From: Burhinus oedicnemus
Taxonomy: Eukaryota; Chordata; Aves; Charadriiformes; Burhinidae
Length of the DNA stretch: 64,000 bases
Direction: 5' to 3'
Assembly: GCA_008921705.1 (NCBI GenBank)
Contig: VFFE01006842.1
Span: forward strand, 389,394-453,393
The notes beneath the pieces are model-generated. The model had not been told where the DNA came from and searched no databases. It saw only the letters and a list, made by a program, of their open reading frames with translations. How positions within the stretch are numbered: position 1 is the stretch's first letter; every line of letters starts with the position of its first letter. Made by a program: the position numbers and the translations under genes. Shown piece by piece: positions 12,957 to 24,597 of the stretch.

Positions 12957-15900
12957 GTCTAAGCCCATGAAACAAAACATTGGTTTGATTGTCTCAATAT
13001 TCTCCCTTTTACATGTATCTGCAGATTGCTTTTTAGCACATCTTTGATGGAAATGATTCCTCTCAGCAAAATCAACAGTTGTTCAGAGCAAATCCTGTAT
13101 AAGAGGACTTGATTTCCTTTCTATATGCTACAGATCATGGACTGTTTTGGATAAGGTTCTAACAGCTATTGGTGTAAGTGAGCCCAGTACCTAGTGGCAT
13201 TAACAAGGAGGTGACAAACACATCTGAAACCCTTTCGCTGCTCTTTTGATAGCAGTTTAAAATAGAAAAAGTTCCCTAATCTATCCAACTCATCAAGGAT
13301 ACTTTGGAAATCCTATCATCGGTAGTGGAGGCTTAGATGCTCACATAGAAAAGCTTTATCCTTCCCTTGAAACTATTTTGTTACATAACAATCATGTTAT
13401 CAGTTAATTGACCAGTAAAGAATGCATATGCAAATGTATACTCTTAAATTGTGCTAACAGAAATAACATTTTTCTAAAAACTAATTTGCAAAATCACTTA
13501 TTCTGAGTACGGTTTGCCTGGGATAAATCACGTTGCTGTGGAGACTCAAGGATGCTTGCCTGGCTCTGCTCCACTGCTGGCTGCTAAACCCAACCTGTGT
13601 ACTCTATGACTGAATTACTCTAGCATCTTTGGTTTCCAGAGGGACAGAGTTAATTGCTGCCTGCTTAAGAAATTCTCAGCTGATCAAGCAAAGCATGGAA
13701 GCTCAAGCTGCAGCGAACAGTCACTCACCCTTTTCTTTTGCGTGACAGTCACCAGCAGAGTGGAACAGTGATAATCTCTTTCAGTACCACTGCTATGACT
13801 ATTGCATCAGGAAGGCTGACACGAAGGATGTGCTCAAGAATTTCTGATCTTCCATATGAAGGATGTGCTCAAGAATTTCTGATCTTCCGGTGAGTGTGTG
13901 TACATAGCACAATAGGTAAGACTCTCTTGGCTATCCAGGGTTAGGAAGCAGAAGGCACAATGTCACCAGCATGGGCCAGCCTGAAGTGTTACTCACAAAA
14001 CCCACTGACATCTCTGCTACCAACTGTGGTGTTATGGATAACACACTGCTGTTCAAAGGGGTTGTTCAAGTGTTTAGACTTAAAGCTGCAGGACATATTT
14101 TTAGTTGGTGTAGGTTGGTCGGGTGCCCATCAACAGACCTATACTATTATAAGTTTGTTGGTGGCATGGTTCTGTTTTTACCAGACCAAAACTTCTGTCT
14201 GTACTGCTCTGGTCTTAAAATTGTAGGAGCAATACTTTTGACTTAGCATTTAAAGAGCATGTGGCTTTCACTGATGACTTTGACATGTCATGCTGAATGC
14301 ACCTGTCCAAAGATGTTGAGAAATTTTAGGCTTGTTCTCTATTTGGATGGGAAACCACCTTGGCAAAAGCCAAGAACACCTTGGTAAACATTTTCTTACA
14401 AAATTCAGAAACTCTTTTTTAGCACCCTTGGTGAGCTGACAGATAGGAAAGAAGTTCTTGACAGGCACCACTCAAATCTCACTGTTGGGTCTTCTGCTTT
14501 GTTTTATCCAAAGGAAATAAAAATTTGAGTTTGAACATTTTGGGGCAGAACTGTTCAGTCTACTTTTAAAACAATGACAAAAAGGAAAAGCAGGAGGTAA
14601 AAATGCAGGTAAGCAAGAAAGGAATTGGGTACAGCAGGCTGCCAGAATTAAGTCAGGAGCAACCATACGCCTGATCACCACAGTGTAGCATTGGATCTGC
14701 TAGTAGCAGACACGCCAAGTTCTGTGTCTTGCCTTGAGTGAAGTATGCTATTTACTAAATGAATGTCCACGTTCACACACACTTATGCATACTCTGAGGT
14801 GAAAATAATGGCCGCTGCAGCCAGTGGAGGTGAGGAGAAACCATGGAACTGCACAGAAGGTGGTCAATGAGGAACGTGGAGACTGTTCTGAGCAGAGGGA
14901 AGGATATACAGAGGGTATGAGGATGTCTGCTGTGGATAAATGGTAGTGTCTGGGCAACACCTGAGAATGAGCTGGACAGAAGATTACTGAGTGAAATGAC
15001 TGAAAAATTGCTGAAAGACATCTCAGGCAGGTGTAGAGAACCTGCTAAATGTTGAAGAAGCTGCTGGAAAATGGCTCTGTTGCCTTTCAGCTCTTTCACT
15101 TTTTCTGCTGTGTGGTACTGCCATCTACTCCTCCTTTCTCACTTAGGTCTGAAAAGGGACAACTTGCTTGTTTCTTTTTCAACGGGTATTGTAAAAGTCC
15201 CTAATGGCCAGAAACCTTAATTACAAGCAATTATTGCAAACAAACTGAATATAAACCTAAACAGAAATGTAACCAACTGCAGATGACATAGGCTTTCTGG
15301 CCAGTCTTCAGGGCAAAACTTTCCTCTTCACATTTTCTTCCTTTTTACTTCTAGTTTATTAAGTTGTAGAACTTAAAATGTCTGTCCTGCAATAGGCATT
15401 CTCTTTAAATGGATATTATTTTTAATTAAATTCTGAAATCCTGCCTGGGAATCAAAAAATATTTTTTAATTTCCAGGCTTTTCTTAGGGTGCTTAAGTAA
15501 GATCTCAGCATCGTCATTTTTGACAGGTCCTTTTGAAAATGCCCATGTGGATATTGTTATCTCAGCCAAATTAATTCCTAGAGTAATTCAATTTGATTCA
15601 TTAGGGATTTAGCCCTTGTGAGATATTTTTTGGCATGTCCATTGCCTTAGAGACATAACTGTAGAATTGTGTAGAGACTTTTGATCATCTAAAAATTAAA
15701 TTTTATCATTACTAGTGGTACTATCATTTCCCAAGCATTTGATTATTTGTGTAATAGAGTCACTGTGCTTTAGAGCCATGGGAATTTCATATATATGCCT
15801 TTTAAGATGTTGAGTCCTTTTCACTTTGCTGTCTGGAGCAACAATTTTCCAGCCCTGAACAAGGCACACATCCTAACTTTACCTACTAATTTTTTTGAAA

Positions 15901-16444
15901 CGTTAGATGTTAGAACCTTTTTTTAATGAGTCCTTATTTGCTTTTCTCTCTCCTCTTCATGGGGCCAGGGGCAAGGAGAGAAGGTGAAAAACAGCTCTGC
16001 TGAGGGATGGGTAGGCAAGCTCCTACCCTACTAAACTCAACGGGAGGGTTGTTACTGATGTGAATAGGGCTCTCTCTGATGCACACAGCTCCCCTGTTAC
16101 GTTCAGCAGATATCCCAGCAAGTCAGTACACGCTTTGGGCACAAATGCAAAACAGAGAAAGAATGTATTTCTAAAATATTCCTTTTTTTTTAATTCTTTT
16201 ACAATTGTGTTGCTTATAGAAGGCACCAGACAGGACATACAGTCTGTTCTGTAAGTCTCTGTGAATAAATGCTTAGATTCCTGCTAAAAACACTCAATGG
16301 AAAAGCAAGAACGCCATGATAAAAGCCCTTTAATTTCCCTTCCCCCTCATTTTTCCTCAGAGTGCCCTTATGTTCTTTTGAGAGAAACAAACTGGAATTA
16401 AATATTGAAAAGAGTTAAAAAAATGGGAAACCTATTTTCTCAGA
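12957..16444. other. Non-coding stretch, no gene recognised
   Basis: Open frames here are short and unrelated to any family I recognise. The two overlapping plus-strand frames at 13960-14246 are in different phases over the same bases, which argues against both. Apart from the 35-bp duplication listed separately, no repeat stands out. Confidence 0.55.
13823..13889. repeat. 35-bp direct tandem duplication (about 2 copies)
   Basis: GAAGGATGTGCTCAAGAATT and the bases after it occur at 13823 and again at 13858. The first copy is 35 bp long and the second matches for about 32 bp with no mismatch in the shared part. Perfect identity suggests a recent event, replication slippage or a sequence artefact. 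The second copy is followed by GGTGAGTG, which resembles a splice donor, but no exon could be defined. Confidence 0.85.
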
Positions 16445-16760
16445 CTCATAGAAAAAGAGATTTCAAAACCATGAGAGACCATTTTGACCATCTAGCTTGA
16501 CCTTCTGCAAAGTACAGGACATGGAATTTGGCCTTGTCAGCCCTGTAAAGATACCAATAACCTGTGCTGGACTAAGGTTTATCTTCCAGAAAGACAGGTT
16601 TTCTTTATTTGGAAACACTGGAAGATGTAGAATCTACTACTTCCACAGATTATTTAGTTTTTAGGTTATTCATATTGTTAGAAACTCGTGCCTTGTTGTT
16701 AATAATATCAGATCCACCCGTTACTTTAGAAATAGGTACTGTTTATGTATTTTGCTATGT
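16445..16760 (-). mobile_element. Old CR1 LINE 3' end
   Basis: On the plus strand the sequence reads GAGACCATTTTGACCATCTA, then GACCTTCTGCAAAGTACAGG, then CTTCCAGAAAGACA and TCTACTACTTCCACAG. This order of landmarks is that of a reverse-complemented old CR1 3' end (GGGACCATTGTGATCATCTAGTC...). The copy is diverged, so it is an old insertion, and it has no intact frame. Confidence 0.7.
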
Positions 16761-19700
16761 CTTCCTTCCGAGTCTGAAGCCCTAATTTGAAAATGTCTGT
16801 GTGGTGGATTATCCATTCAGGTCAGGATTTATGGAGATCCTGTGGGGTGCCGGTTTCTGTTAATTAACGTGGGAGTCAGAAGCCAGAGAACACCACAGGA
16901 TCTGCCTGGCCAGCTGCTGGAGCAGAGTCTCCTTTTCCTCACATTGATGCTGAGCTTCTCCACTCCTGGAGACTTTGTCATTACTAAGTCACAAAAAGCT
17001 GACGCTTCCTCCCTTTCATAGGCTGAAACCTTGGGAAAATGGTTCTTTTGGCAGATTTGCAGCCCACTGAAACAGCTTGCTTGTCTAACTGCCTGCTGCC
17101 TTTCAGTGCTGGGGGAGAGGAGGTAAAAATGAGGTTATGGTTGGGCCAGAAACAATGGAATTTTGAATGACAGCAGCTACCTGATTCCTAGAACCAGTAT
17201 TTAAGAGCCCCAATGGGGAAAATACATTTTGCAAAGCAAAAGGGAAAAAATATTTTATAGGCAGTTGTACATGGTCTAAGATCCCAAAGGGAATAATTGA
17301 CTTCTACAAATCAGAGAAGAAATGTATTTTTCAGACTGGAAGTAAAAGGGGGAAGAGGAAATAACTTTTTCCACAGCTGAAAACCAATATGTTTTTCAGG
17401 TGGCTCTTTGGAGTATAGGGGAAAACAATTATTTTCCTAAAAAAGAAACCAAACCAAAAAAAACCAGGAAGAAAAGCATATATATAAGGAAAGTGCTGGT
17501 AGAAATGGAGTGGGAAAAGGCTTCATCCTGAACTGATCTATAAGGACTCACCCGACCACCACAGAGGAGATGGGGGTGCTAGGCAGCAGTAGGCCAGGGC
17601 ACATCAAAGGGACTTTTTATCTGTCATGGTCTGGCACAACTCAGCATAGGACAGAAACTGTTCCATACCTACTCTGCTTGAGATAGCCTCAGACACAAAA
17701 TGCAGAGGAAGGTTGCTCAGCCTCATTCACTGCGCTTTTCTGTGTAGTGAGAACACACGAGACAATAAAGTATAATCCATTAAGTGTGTGGTGTTGAGGA
17801 GGATGCCATCCTCCTGAAGGGAAGATAGAAGATGACTATGATCTGTTTCCCAAAAACCTTAGGGGTTCTGCAGTATCTCAGGTGCACTCCCTGAGCTCTG
17901 TGTAACCATATCAGTATTGCTTCCAGTCTGGTTTCCAGTATACCTGTGAACTCCTTTCCTGTTAAAACCTGAACTACTCAACAACGACTGGAAGGTGAGT
18001 GACTGACTGCTGCCCACTGTTGCTGCCCTCAAAATGGAAAAAGGTGTGGTTAGCATCTCCTGGTGGTCACTCTTCCTTCAGACAGTCATTAGGGTGCTCT
18101 TCAGCCAGGTCCTTTGGCGATGTTTCCTTACAGGTTCAGGTCCAAGTGTACTCACAGTGATTTGTCACTCTACTGGTAGGAGTCAGCTCTTGCTTCCGTC
18201 CATAGCTAGGTGAAAATCTACATCTTGCCTGTTCTGGTGCTGCCACTAGCAGGTGACATGGAAACTGCAGTTACAGTCTGGGAAGATACTCCTTGCTAGT
18301 GTTGGTGGTAAAGCACTAACTAGCAATGGAAGCAATAGCTGCCATGTTATGATTTACACTCTTTGCATTTGACCGTCTCTCTTGGTGCCACCATTGTCTA
18401 TGAGCAGGGGGATGACCCCTTCGCCATGGCTAGCCCTTGAGATAATGCTGAGACTTACTTAATCATCAGTTCCTTTCCTGCCACAGCAGCTGCTGCACTG
18501 AAGTCATAATAAAACTCCATAGTGATATATGTATGTCCAAGACATAATCAGGGCTCCTACTATGTGTATTGTCATTGCCAGAGGGATTTCTTCACTAGAA
18601 TACCCTTGCAATGGCTGCGATCATGCTCACTGTTCGTGGCACCTGTCAGTGATAATTCAGTAGCTCCTGTTGATGAGACAAAAGTCAGCTCCAAGATAGT
18701 TAATAACAGGGCCACTGCAGCAGCAATGGAGTGGGCACGGCAGAAGAGTCAGGTCTACAAAAATATTTATGGAAAAAACGGAACGAACTATTCAATGGCT
18801 GAGCAGGAACTGGATAGTGCAGTGCTTGATGTTGGTCACACACCAATCAGATATTAACAACTAAAGTAACCTGTACTCTCTTTATCTCCATTTACCACTA
18901 AACTAATGTTTACTATTGTTATAGCTCTTCACTGAACCCTTTCCATGTTCTGCAAGGCTTTTCAAATTCGAGCAGTACCTCAGTGGCTGTTAATGGTTAT
19001 TGTCTGATAAACATTAGTGGGTTATCACACTATGTGGTAGTTTAACTGGAAAGAAAAGGCAAATGTGTTGTCATGAGGAAGCACAGAACTGGATGGGAAG
19101 TTGGTGTGGGAAGGCAGAAGGTGGGGTGAATGCTTCATCAGTGGCACACTGTAGGAAAGGCAGTACTTGGACCATGTAGACACCAAGCACTGTCATGGAT
19201 CCTTTCTTTACAGAGTCTGTAATTTCAGGTGAGTTGTGTCTCCCCTAACTACAGTTTATTGCTGTCTTCACTTTGGAGGTCTTGAAATGCTCTCCCTCAC
19301 TTTCTACAGATCATATCTCCTATTACAGGTAGAAACATGTTTTTGAGTTAATGTTGTGCACACAGCCTAGGAGATGGCTGGGACTCCTTGCATGGGCTGG
19401 GCTGAGTTGCTCCTCTTGTTGCTGCTGCTTCTAAAAGGAAAGACCATCAATTGGCCCTTCAAACTGGGACTCTTACAATCATTCTTGAAAAAGGGCCCTA
19501 AACACAAAAACACATCCTTTCTCCTCCCCCCGTCCCCGACTGTCTGTACTCGCTAGATTTAATGAGACTTAGTATTTCTGACACTACCCCTTGTAGAACA
19601 GAACAGAAGAAAGCAGCATAATGCTATCTAACCATGATGCAAACAGAACACGTTTATTTATGTCTGTTCATTAATTAGACTGCTGTAATGCAGCCAGTTT

Positions 19701-19876
19701 GAATAGGAGTAGCATAGGTTTTCATTCACCTAACAATGCTTTTATGACTTGCAGAATGGCATAGAGTAAAGTCTTAAATGATAAACGTGTCTGCCTGCCT
19801 TCTTCGGTGGCTTGAGTTTCTGGACACACAGGAATAGACCTGGTACCATCATGGTCTATGTCATTGTCATTGTCAA
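16761..19876. other. Non-coding stretch, no gene recognised
   Basis: The longest frame (18522-18857, plus, 111 codons) shows no domain and no splice context that I could support. A retroviral LTR or other degraded repeat may be hidden here (for example an AATAAA near 17765), but nothing could be delimited. Confidence 0.5.
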
Positions 19877-20106
19877 CAGGCACAAGCTGGAACATAGGAA
19901 GTTCCATTCAAACACAAGAAAAAACTTCTTTACAGTGAGGGTGCCAGAGCACTGGACCAGGCTGCCCAGGGAGGTTGTGGAGTCCCCTTCTCTGGAGATT
20001 TTCAAGACCTGCCTGGATGCAGTCCTGAGTAATGTGTCAGCAGGGGAGTTGGACTAGATGATCTCTAGAGGTCCCTTCCAACTTTGAAAATTCCGTGATT
20101 CCGTGA
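19877..20106 (+). mobile_element. CR1 LINE 3' end (5'-truncated)
   Basis: Includes the end of CR1 ORF2 in a frame at 19812-20057, with remnants such as FFTVRVPEHW and LPREVVESPSLE. It is followed by the conserved 3' UTR (GGACTAGATGATCTCTAGAGG, CCCTTCCAAC) and the terminal ATTCCGTGATTCCGTGA repeats at about 20091-20106. The strong match points to a relatively young copy. It is 5'-truncated, as most CR1 insertions are, and cannot move by itself. Confidence 0.9.
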
Positions 20107-20329
20107 ATAGAGAACCCAATGGAGAAATAAACTTGAATTGTTTGGGGCTTGGCTATAAACAAGGAGCTGGGAGTTCATTCTGTCTGGCTTTGTGTGCCTG
20201 CATCATTCTTTCTGGTGCCTATTGGATAGTGAAATCAAAGCAAAACTTAAGCAATCCAGAGAAAAGAGAATGCATAGGAAAAGGAGACCAACAGAAGAGC
20301 TGTTAACACTTCTTTATATATCTGAAGGC

Positions 20330-20625
20330 TGAAAATGGCCTTGGTCTGACTTCCTACGTATTACAGACAGTTACATTTCAGCCAAGGATTTCACCATTGA
20401 ATCCAGGAGCTACCAGTGTAAACCACGTTTCAAAGCATATTTTCCACAAGGAAACAAGAGGTGTAAATCTGGTATCCTTCATAGTTTGTTCCAATGGTTA
20501 ATCACACTCACTGTGCTTTATTTCTCATTTGAATTCATCTGGCTTTAACTCCCATCCACTGATTCCTGTTATGACTTTCTCTGCTAGATTGGTTTAATTT
20601 TACTTCCCACACCCTGTTCCTTTCA
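20330..20625 (-). mobile_element. Old CR1 LINE 3' region
   Basis: The plus strand contains TAGTTTGTTCCAATGGTTAA followed by TCACACTCACTGTG, then TGAATTCATCTGGCTT and TTTCTCTGCTAGATTG. These are in the order of a reverse-complemented old CR1 3' region. It lies between the younger plus-strand CR1 at 19877 and the purine array at 20676. Confidence 0.7.
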
Positions 20626-20675
20626 GATTTATTGGCCAAGCTCTTCTAAAAATAAAATAAAAGCAACAACAGTCT

Positions 20676-20721
20676 GCAGGGGGAGAGAGGGGGAAAGAGA
20701 CAGACAGACAAAGAAGAAAAA

Positions 20722-20781
<60 letters not shown>

Positions 20782-20938
20782 GAAAAAGAGAAAGAAAGAA
20801 AAAGAAAAAGAAAAAGAAAAAGAAAAAGAAAAAGAAAAAGAAAAAGAAAAAGAAAAAGAAAAAGAAAAAGAAAAAGAAAAAGAAAAAGAAAAAGAAAAAG
20901 AAAAAGAAAAAGAAAAAGAAAAAGAAAAAGAAAAAGAA
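20676..20938 (+). repeat. Purine microsatellite: (GAAA)n then (AAAAAG)n, ends at a gap
   Basis: About 260 bp of almost pure purine on the plus strand. A GA-rich lead-in is followed by (GAAA)n from about 20724 to 20780, then a long (AAAAAG)n hexamer array that runs straight into the run of Ns. The minus-strand Ser/Phe frame over this array is an artefact of the repeat. The true array length is unknown because of the gap. A similar hexamer array in the same orientation lies at 31755-31883. Confidence 0.97.
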
Positions 20939-20958
20939 NNNNNNNNNNNNNNNNNNNN
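20939..20958. other. Assembly gap (20 Ns)
   Basis: A run of exactly 20 N separates the hexamer array from the mucin PTS exon. The same size occurs at 38131-38150, so it is probably a placeholder rather than a measured gap. Missing sequence here probably includes more PTS repeats and may include the 3' exons of the mucin. Confidence 1.
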
Positions 20959-21488
20959 CGTTACTACTGTGGTGCTGTGGGGAGTGGATCCTGGGTGTGT
21001 GGGGCCCGAGGTGGTGGTTTTGGTGGTCGATCCTGTTTCAGTGACTCCAGAGGTGGTGACTGTCACTGTGCTTGATGATCCTGGTGTTGCTGAACCAGTA
21101 GTGCTGGCTATGGACCCTGGGGAAGATGGTCCTGAGGTTGTGGTGCTGACGGTGGCAGTAGGTGATCCTGTGGGAGGGCTCCCGGTCCCCGTGGTAGTGG
21201 TCTTGTGGCTAGATGTCTGTGTTACTACTGTGGTGCTGTGGGGAGTGGATCCTGGGTGTGCGGGGCGCGAGGTGGTGGTTTTGGTGGTCGATCCTGTTTC
21301 AGTGACTCCAGAGGTGGTGACTGTCACTGTGCTTGTTGATCCTGACGGTGTTGACTGTTGAAGAGTGCTGCCTGTGACAGACACTGTAGTTTCCATTTCT
21401 GTCGTTCTAGTTGTTGGCAGTGGCGTAGCTGAAGGAGTAACTCTGGTACTCGTCTTTGTCGGTGTTCCTGATTCAGCTGTTGTGCCCT
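20959..21488 (-). CDS. Mucin exon: large PTS exon with 261-bp repeats, cut by gap
   Basis: Thr/Ser/Pro/Gly-rich coding sequence with no cysteine after its acceptor, as expected for a heavily O-glycosylated mucin domain. The acceptor reads CTGTCTTAAAG then AGGGCACAAC, and phase 1 agrees with the exon upstream. The sequence starting GTTACTACTGTGGTGCTGTG occurs at 20960 and again at 21221, giving a period of 261 bp (87 codons). The repeated protein piece includes TVTVTTSGVTETGSTTKTTT. Only about two units are present before the exon runs into the gap, so the end of the exon, the repeat number and any later domains are unknown. The frame that continues across the Ns into the purine array is meaningless. 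Confidence 0.88.
20960..21346 (-). repeat. 261-bp coding tandem repeat of the mucin PTS domain
   Basis: A second partial unit (20960-21086) matches 21221-21346 with few differences, for example GTGTGTGGGGCCCGAG versus GTGTGCGGGGCGCGAG. The middle of the unit (21087-21220) encodes a different Thr/Ser/Gly-rich stretch. Because 261 is divisible by 3, adding or losing units keeps the frame. Mucin PTS exons are typically variable in repeat number, and such arrays are often collapsed in assemblies. Confidence 0.9.
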
Positions 21489-22906
21489 CTTTAAGACAGG
21501 GAGAACACACAGCATTGTATTTTAAGTGGGCAAATCACTTTTGTTATTAACTTTATTTCATTTTCTATAAGCAAATGAAAGTCAACAAAGCTAAGCATAG
21601 GGTATTTAGATAGGAATAAAGCAGAACCTGTTCTATTAATGGCTTTTGCGTAACAAAGGGATTATTAAAAAAATCTCCTACATCTTGCATAGGAGACATT
21701 GATGTAAACACTTTACCAACAATCAATGTCGGATGGAACAGCTGCCTGCAGTGTTAAAACTATATACTGCAGAGATGAGTTCAGCAGTCCTAAATCCAGG
21801 GGAATTCATTGAGTGGATCAGTGAACTCTTTGGTTAATTCTCTATTGCTGTCATGCTATATTCTATGGATAGACCACCATTCCCTCTGCTACTTCATGGC
21901 CTCATGTTCATACCAGCATTGATTATGCTCAAAGTCATTCGATTCTACTGAAACTGAGCAGTTGCTGGAGCACTCTGTGTTCCATACCTAACTCCCAGGC
22001 CGTTAAGACTACTCACCCACAAGCTATTTTGGCATGCTAGGAACCCCAAATTCACGTTTCTGCTTTTTCCTTCTCACATGACCAAGCCACTTTTCATTAT
22101 GGGCCCTGACGCAAGCTCCTTTAAAATAGTTTTGGTTAGCATTTTGTAACTTGTTCATGATACTCAGAGGCCAGCTTCAGAGCCATCTGTTTGTGCTTTT
22201 ACAGCATCACCTAAGAGACACATGGTAGATAGAGAAGCGCTGCCCACATGAGAAGAGTGCCGTCATCATGCTGGAGGACAGGAGGAAGTAAGATGCACTG
22301 CTTCTGCCCACACAGTCCACAAGGACAGTCCTTCAGCTAAAATTAATTCACATTTGGGAGAGGACAGGGAAACTCCTTCATGTTCAGAAGGAAACACAGG
22401 AACAGATGGTGTACTGTCACAGAGGCAGATTCACTTGGACGCTAGAGGGGATATACACTGCTGCCAAAACATTGACTTGCTTCCCAGCAGCGTGCAGGCA
22501 GCTGGAGAACAATGCTCATGGGAACGCTGGGAGAACCCAGCTGCCCAGAGCCTTGGTCCATAGCAAGGGGCAACCTGCAGTCTGAAACCTTTCCCCCAAC
22601 CCTGCCGGGGGAAACCTTCGAAGCTGCCTACAGCCAGAACTGCAGGTGAGTGACAGGAATTTCACAGAGGCAATGCAAAAGAAGAAAGCAAGGAAAATCT
22701 GCACGCCAGTCCCATTGCACGCCATGGGTCCCACTGAGTACATTGTCTCCAGCTGAAGGACGAGGTCCAACAGCAGCAAAAGCAAGATTTCCCATGAGTT
22801 CAGTATCTGCCTAAGCCAGGCAGAGGCACAAGGATGAAAAACCTCCTCGGAGCCTTCATTTCTCCCATAGCAAGGCAACGCATGAGAGCACGGATCAGAC
22901 AAGTAC
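21489..22906 (-). other. Mucin intron; contains one copy of a 406-bp duplicated block
   Basis: Lies between the second CysD exon and the large PTS exon. Most of it has no recognisable feature. Its 5' part in transcript terms (22449-22854) is nearly identical to 23968-24373 in the previous intron. I found no extra in-frame exon here. Confidence 0.75.
22449..22854. repeat. 406-bp intron duplicate, copy 1
   Basis: Matches 23968-24373 base for base by eye, with one difference seen (CACGCCATGG here, CATGCCATGG there), about 99.8% identical. The offset is 1519 bp, in direct orientation. After this copy the homology continues directly into the PTS part of the CysD exon. After the other copy it is interrupted by about 172 bp. 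Confidence 0.95.
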
Positions 22907-23503
22907 CTGTCGGTGTTGTGGTTGGAGGCGGTAGGGAGGTGGTGTATGTTTGCGTGGGCATGGATGTGCTTGTAGTAGTCAGGGTGGGTGCTGGTGTGCC
23001 AGGAACAGTCGTCGTTGTCCCCAGGGGGCTGCTGGTGGTGCTGCTGGGGGGCATCGTGGTGGTGGCGGTGCTGCTGGGAGGCTCCGATGGCGTTTGTGTG
23101 GTTGTCGATACGAATGGAGTGGACACTGTGCTCATTGTGGACGAAGATGAGGTTGACGTGGTACTCGTGGTGGTACTTGTAATGCACTCTGGTATGTTGG
23201 GGGTGCAGCAGACACTGATCTCGTAATTGAGGCACACCGGCATTGGTATTATACCTCCTATGGGCTGATCTCTATTGTTACATATGAGCCCTGTGTCAAC
23301 ACTGCATTCCACCTTCTGCCCTAAATCTTCAATGGCAATGTCAGGGAATTTCTCTGCTCTGCATGAAATATTCTCAACTTTCGCACAGACCCAGGAGGAG
23401 TCATTCTTCAGAATATTCTCAAAGGTTTCGTAGTCACCACTGTTTCTGTCCGAACTATTTGGGTAACTCACATCAATCCAGTCTGTCCATCTGCAGGTAC
23501 AGC
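22907..23503 (-). CDS. Mucin exon: second CysD (WxxW) domain plus PTS
   Basis: 597 bp, 199 codons, phase 1 to phase 1. The acceptor is the pyrimidine tract GTTGTCCTCCCCCAG followed by GCTGTACC, and the donor is GACAG then GTACTT. Residues about 2-107 form a CysD domain: a WTDW motif (the WxxW C-mannosylation-type signature), GDYETFEN, SCRAE, LGQKVEC, TGLICNNRDQ and CLNYEISVCC, the order of blocks known from MUC2, MUC5AC and MUC5B. Residues about 111-199 are Thr/Ser/Pro-rich (PTS). The 3' part is about 94-95% identical to the PTS-only exon at 24598-24843, so the two are duplicates. Confidence 0.93.
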
Positions 23504-24597
23504 CTGGGGGAGGACAACAAGAGGAACAATTAGAAAGCACCAGAACAGAGACAACAAGCTGGGGCACCAGCACACTCATGGTTGGTCCTCTGGGTGTCCA
23601 CACACTCAAGGGTGCCCCTCAGGATATGCTACACCAGTCAGCCAACTCTGGCCACAACAAGGCTGCACCCTTCAGCCATGTGTGGGCAGGCTTCCCCTTT
23701 TTGACCCTACAAAGAGCACACTAGGGCCAAATCAGGACACAGGCACTGCCGAGCCATGTATGTTCCCCCTTTGCAGCTAGGGCCCATTGCTGTATTGGTC
23801 TTCCCATGTGCAAAACTCACTCACATAAGGCCAACACATGAGGTGGAGCAGGACCAAGCAGGGACTCCTGCCACTCTCTTATCTTCTTGTGCCCCTCACA
23901 CCAGCTGACGCTCTCGGGGAGAAACCAAACACCAGGAAGGCTCGTCGCCGCAAAGGAAGCAGGCACAGGATATACACTGCTGCCAAAACATTGACTTGCT
24001 TCCCAGCAGCGTGCAGGCAGCTGGAGAACAATGCTCATGGGAACGCTGGGAGAACCCAGCTGCCCAGAGCCTTGGTCCATAGCAAGGGGCAACCTGCAGT
24101 CTGAAACCTTTCCCCCAACCCTGCCGGGGGAAACCTTCGAAGCTGCCTACAGCCAGAACTGCAGGTGAGTGACAGGAATTTCACAGAGGCAATGCAAAAG
24201 AAGAAAGCAAGGAAAATCTGCACGCCAGTCCCATTGCATGCCATGGGTCCCACTGAGTACATTGTCTCCAGCTGAAGGACGAGGTCCAACAGCAGCAAAA
24301 GCAAGATTTCCCATGAGTTCAGTATCTGCCTAAGCCAGGCAGAGGCACAAGGATGAAAAACCTCCTCGGAGCCCTGCTGAGACAGGGAACACAAGATCTT
24401 CTACACAGGACCCCTGCACCCTCCTCACTGCTGAAACAGCCAGCACAAGGGCTAGCTTTGGGCATCAGCCATTTCAGGGAATGCACAACAATAACTCCCA
24501 TCGCTGATTGCATATAGAAGGCGCAAGCTGAGGTGCTCACGGACCTTCATTTCTCCCACAGCAAGGCAACGCATGAGAGCACGAATCAGACAAGTAC
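23504..24597 (-). other. Mucin intron; contains copy 2 of the 406-bp block and a 172-bp extra segment
   Basis: Sits between the PTS-only exon and the second CysD exon. 23968-24373 duplicates 22449-22854. The bases 24374-24545 have no counterpart beside the other copy, so they were either inserted here or deleted there. The part next to the CysD exon (about 23504-23560) resembles the sequence just upstream of the PTS-only exon (from 24844), sharing an ATTAGAAA...AACAGAGA pattern. Confidence 0.75.
23968..24373. repeat. 406-bp intron duplicate, copy 2
   Basis: Direct copy of 22449-22854 with one difference seen. It begins GGATATACACTGCTGCC and ends CCTCCTCGGAGCC, after which the two copies diverge before homology resumes at 24546. 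Confidence 0.95.

Noticed and set aside
18522..18857. 111-codon plus-strand frame
   Set aside because: No domain recognised, no splice or promoter context, and the length is within chance for this amount of DNA.
20629..20958. Ser-Phe tail continuing the mucin frame beyond the gap
   Set aside because: The frame crosses Ns of unknown length into a microsatellite. Only the part from 20959 upward is mucin.
20969..21361. 130-codon Val/Gly-rich plus-strand frame
   Set aside because: It is antisense to the PTS exon. Thr codons read backwards give Val and Gly. The same holds for the plus-strand frames at 22834-23226, 24573-24977 and 25783-25986.
22516..23235. 239-codon minus-strand frame rich in His and Gln over the second CysD-PTS exon
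   Set aside because: It is a shifted-frame shadow of the PTS coding sequence, which runs on into intron. The splice-consistent frame is the CysD-PTS one.
24035..24540. Minus-strand frames containing ILLLLLDLVLQLETMYSVGP, also present at 22516-22800
   Set aside because: The sequence lies in the duplicated intron block. Its identity in both copies reflects DNA identity, and no splice sites support an exon.
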